Source: JACZSB01 sp965372015 (GTDB lineage Bacteria > Fidelibacterota > Marinisomatia > SCGC-AAA003-L08 > TS1B11). From it: a DNA stretch of 7,608 bases. Every line of letters begins with the position of its first letter. Within the stretch, counting starts at the first letter, position 1. The DNA lies in contig CBDVAP010000135.1 in NCBI GenBank assembly GCA_965372015.1, positions 1-7,608 of the forward strand, written 5' to 3'. This document shows, in pieces, positions 6,754 through 7,608 of the stretch. The position numbers and the translations under genes are program-made. Below the pieces are notes generated by a model that had not been told where the DNA came from, searched no databases, and saw nothing but the letters and a program-made list of their open reading frames with translations.

Positions 6754-7608
6754 ATGAATATCACCGTTAATCCCGAAAGCCCCATCCCCCTCTATCACCA
6801 GATCGCCGAGGCGGTCAGCTACCGGATCGCTACCGAGCAGCTAGCACCGGGTCAAGTACTGCCCTCGGTCAGGCAAATGGCGCGATTACTGGGGATTAAC
6901 ATGCATACGGTACGGCGCGCCTATACCGATTTATCCGGGCGCGGACTGGTGGTATCCAAGGGTGCCCTGGGTACCATAGTGGCCGGTAGCGGGAGTGCTA
7001 GCGGCAAGCCGGGCCAGGAAGATAAACTGGAGCACTTCTTAGGCCGCGTCATCCAAGAGGCCCGAGAGAAATTTGAAATTACCCAGCCTGAACTGGTCCA
7101 GCGACTGGGGTATTGGGGGCCTCTGGCGACCGCGACTCAGGATTTTGTGTACCTGATCGAAGGCAGTGAGGCGCAGTGCCGGGACAATGCCCGCCAAATC
7201 GAGGTCTGGTGGCAGGTGCAGGCGTTACCCTGGAGTCTGAGCCAGGAGGGGGAGCTCCCGGATGGCCCGGCTATTGCGACCTACTTCCATTACAATGAGA
7301 TTCGCAGGCGCTGGCCGCAGCGATTTAATGCGATCCACTTTGTAACAGCCCGGCCCGATCCAGGGCTAAAGAAACAGATCGAGGGGCTGGCCCGCTTTCG
7401 TGGTGGCAGTCGGCTGGTGGTTTGCGAATTCGACCAATCGACGGCCTCCAATGCGGCCGCTGACCTGCAATCACTTTTGGAAGCTACCCGCTTTACCATC
7501 GAAACCCGGGTAGTAAACCTGGCCGGCATCGCCCTGCGCTCCCGGGACGAGGAGGAGCTGCTGGTGTTCCCGCCGCGGGTATGGGCCGAACTCACGGCGA
7601 AGGAGCAG
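6754..7608 (+). CDS. GntR-family transcriptional regulator with unassigned effector domain (3' end outside window)
   Basis: At least 285 codons are open from the ATG to the window edge. Residues 8-77 are a winged helix-turn-helix of the GntR type: ESPIPLYHQIAEAV, then LAPGQVLPSVRQMARLLGIN, HTVRRAYTDLSGRGLVVSKG and the wing GTIVA. This spans the expected N-terminus, which supports the start although no Shine-Dalgarno sequence precedes it. A polar linker (78-90) leads to a helical stretch (about 91-120). The rest, 130-285, alternates hydrophobic strands and helices (DFVYLIEGS, AIATYFHYNEIR, FNAIHFVTARPDPGLKKQI, SRLVVCEFD). It does not look like the FCD or UTRA domains of classic GntR proteins, nor the aminotransferase domain of MocR types. 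It may be a small periplasmic-binding-like sensor, which is inference. It diverges from the OPT transporter and is its likely regulator, perhaps sensing the imported ligand. Confidence 0.88.
   Translation, partial: MNITVNPESPIPLYHQIAEAVSYRIATEQLAPGQVLPSVRQMARLLGINMHTVRRAYTDLSGRGLVVSKGALGTIVAGSGSASGKPGQEDKLEHFLGRVIQEAREKFEITQPELVQRLGYWGPLATATQDFVYLIEGSEAQCRDNARQIEVWWQVQALPWSLSQEGELPDGPAIATYFHYNEIRRRWPQRFNAIHFVTARPDPGLKKQIEGLARFRGGSRLVVCEFDQSTASNAAADLQSLLEATRFTIETRVVNLAGIALRSRDEEELLVFPPRVWAELTAKEQ

Noticed and set aside
6565..6798. Minus-strand 77-codon open frame spanning the divergent promoter
   Set aside because: It overlaps the start of the GntR gene in antisense, has no recognisable domain, and crosses the promoter and palindrome.

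Overview
The window looks like part of a Gram-negative genome from the Bacteroidota/FCB side of the tree. The strongest clue is the far left edge. There, a very large secreted protein read on the minus strand reaches the residues YPNPFN, the opening of the C-terminal sorting/FlgD-like tail used by type IX secretion (T9SS) substrates. Such tails are common in Bacteroidota and in related candidate phyla such as Neomarinimicrobiota, Cloacimonadota and KSB1. The FALHPAYPNPFNP wording is most like the candidate phyla, but that placement is inference.

Layout, left to right. (1) Positions 1-4253, minus strand: one uninterrupted reading frame of at least 1417 codons. It has a signal peptide, a long beta-helix-like stalk built from N-x-G-T/x-N-x-G strand repeats, an autotransporter-like 'PGGSPGYLTVDGDLTFGP' segment, a cadherin-like module, a further C-terminal module, and the start of the T9SS tail. 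The 3' end lies outside the window. (2) Positions 4254-4570: an AT-richer intergenic stretch. It holds the ribosome binding site of the big gene, a G/C-armed inverted repeat, and a 39-bp perfect copy of a piece of the neighbouring transporter gene. (3) Positions 4571-6523, minus strand: a complete OPT-family membrane transporter. (4) Positions 6524-6753: a 230-bp divergent promoter region with an 18-bp near-palindrome overlapping the likely -10 box of the rightward gene. (5) Positions 6754-7608, plus strand: a GntR-type transcription factor whose 3' end lies outside the window.

How they may work together: the GntR regulator and the OPT transporter are divergent and share one control region, so regulator-controls-transporter plus autoregulation is the simplest model. 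The large surface protein lies downstream of the transporter on the same strand, but a 317-bp gap and its own strong ribosome binding site suggest an independent unit. No RNA genes, CRISPR arrays, insertion sequences or complete mobile elements were seen. Nothing here amounts to a clearly new multi-gene system. The most unusual features are the 39-bp duplicated transporter fragment, the apparently leaderless regulator start with an operator-like palindrome, and the regulator's effector domain, which I cannot place.
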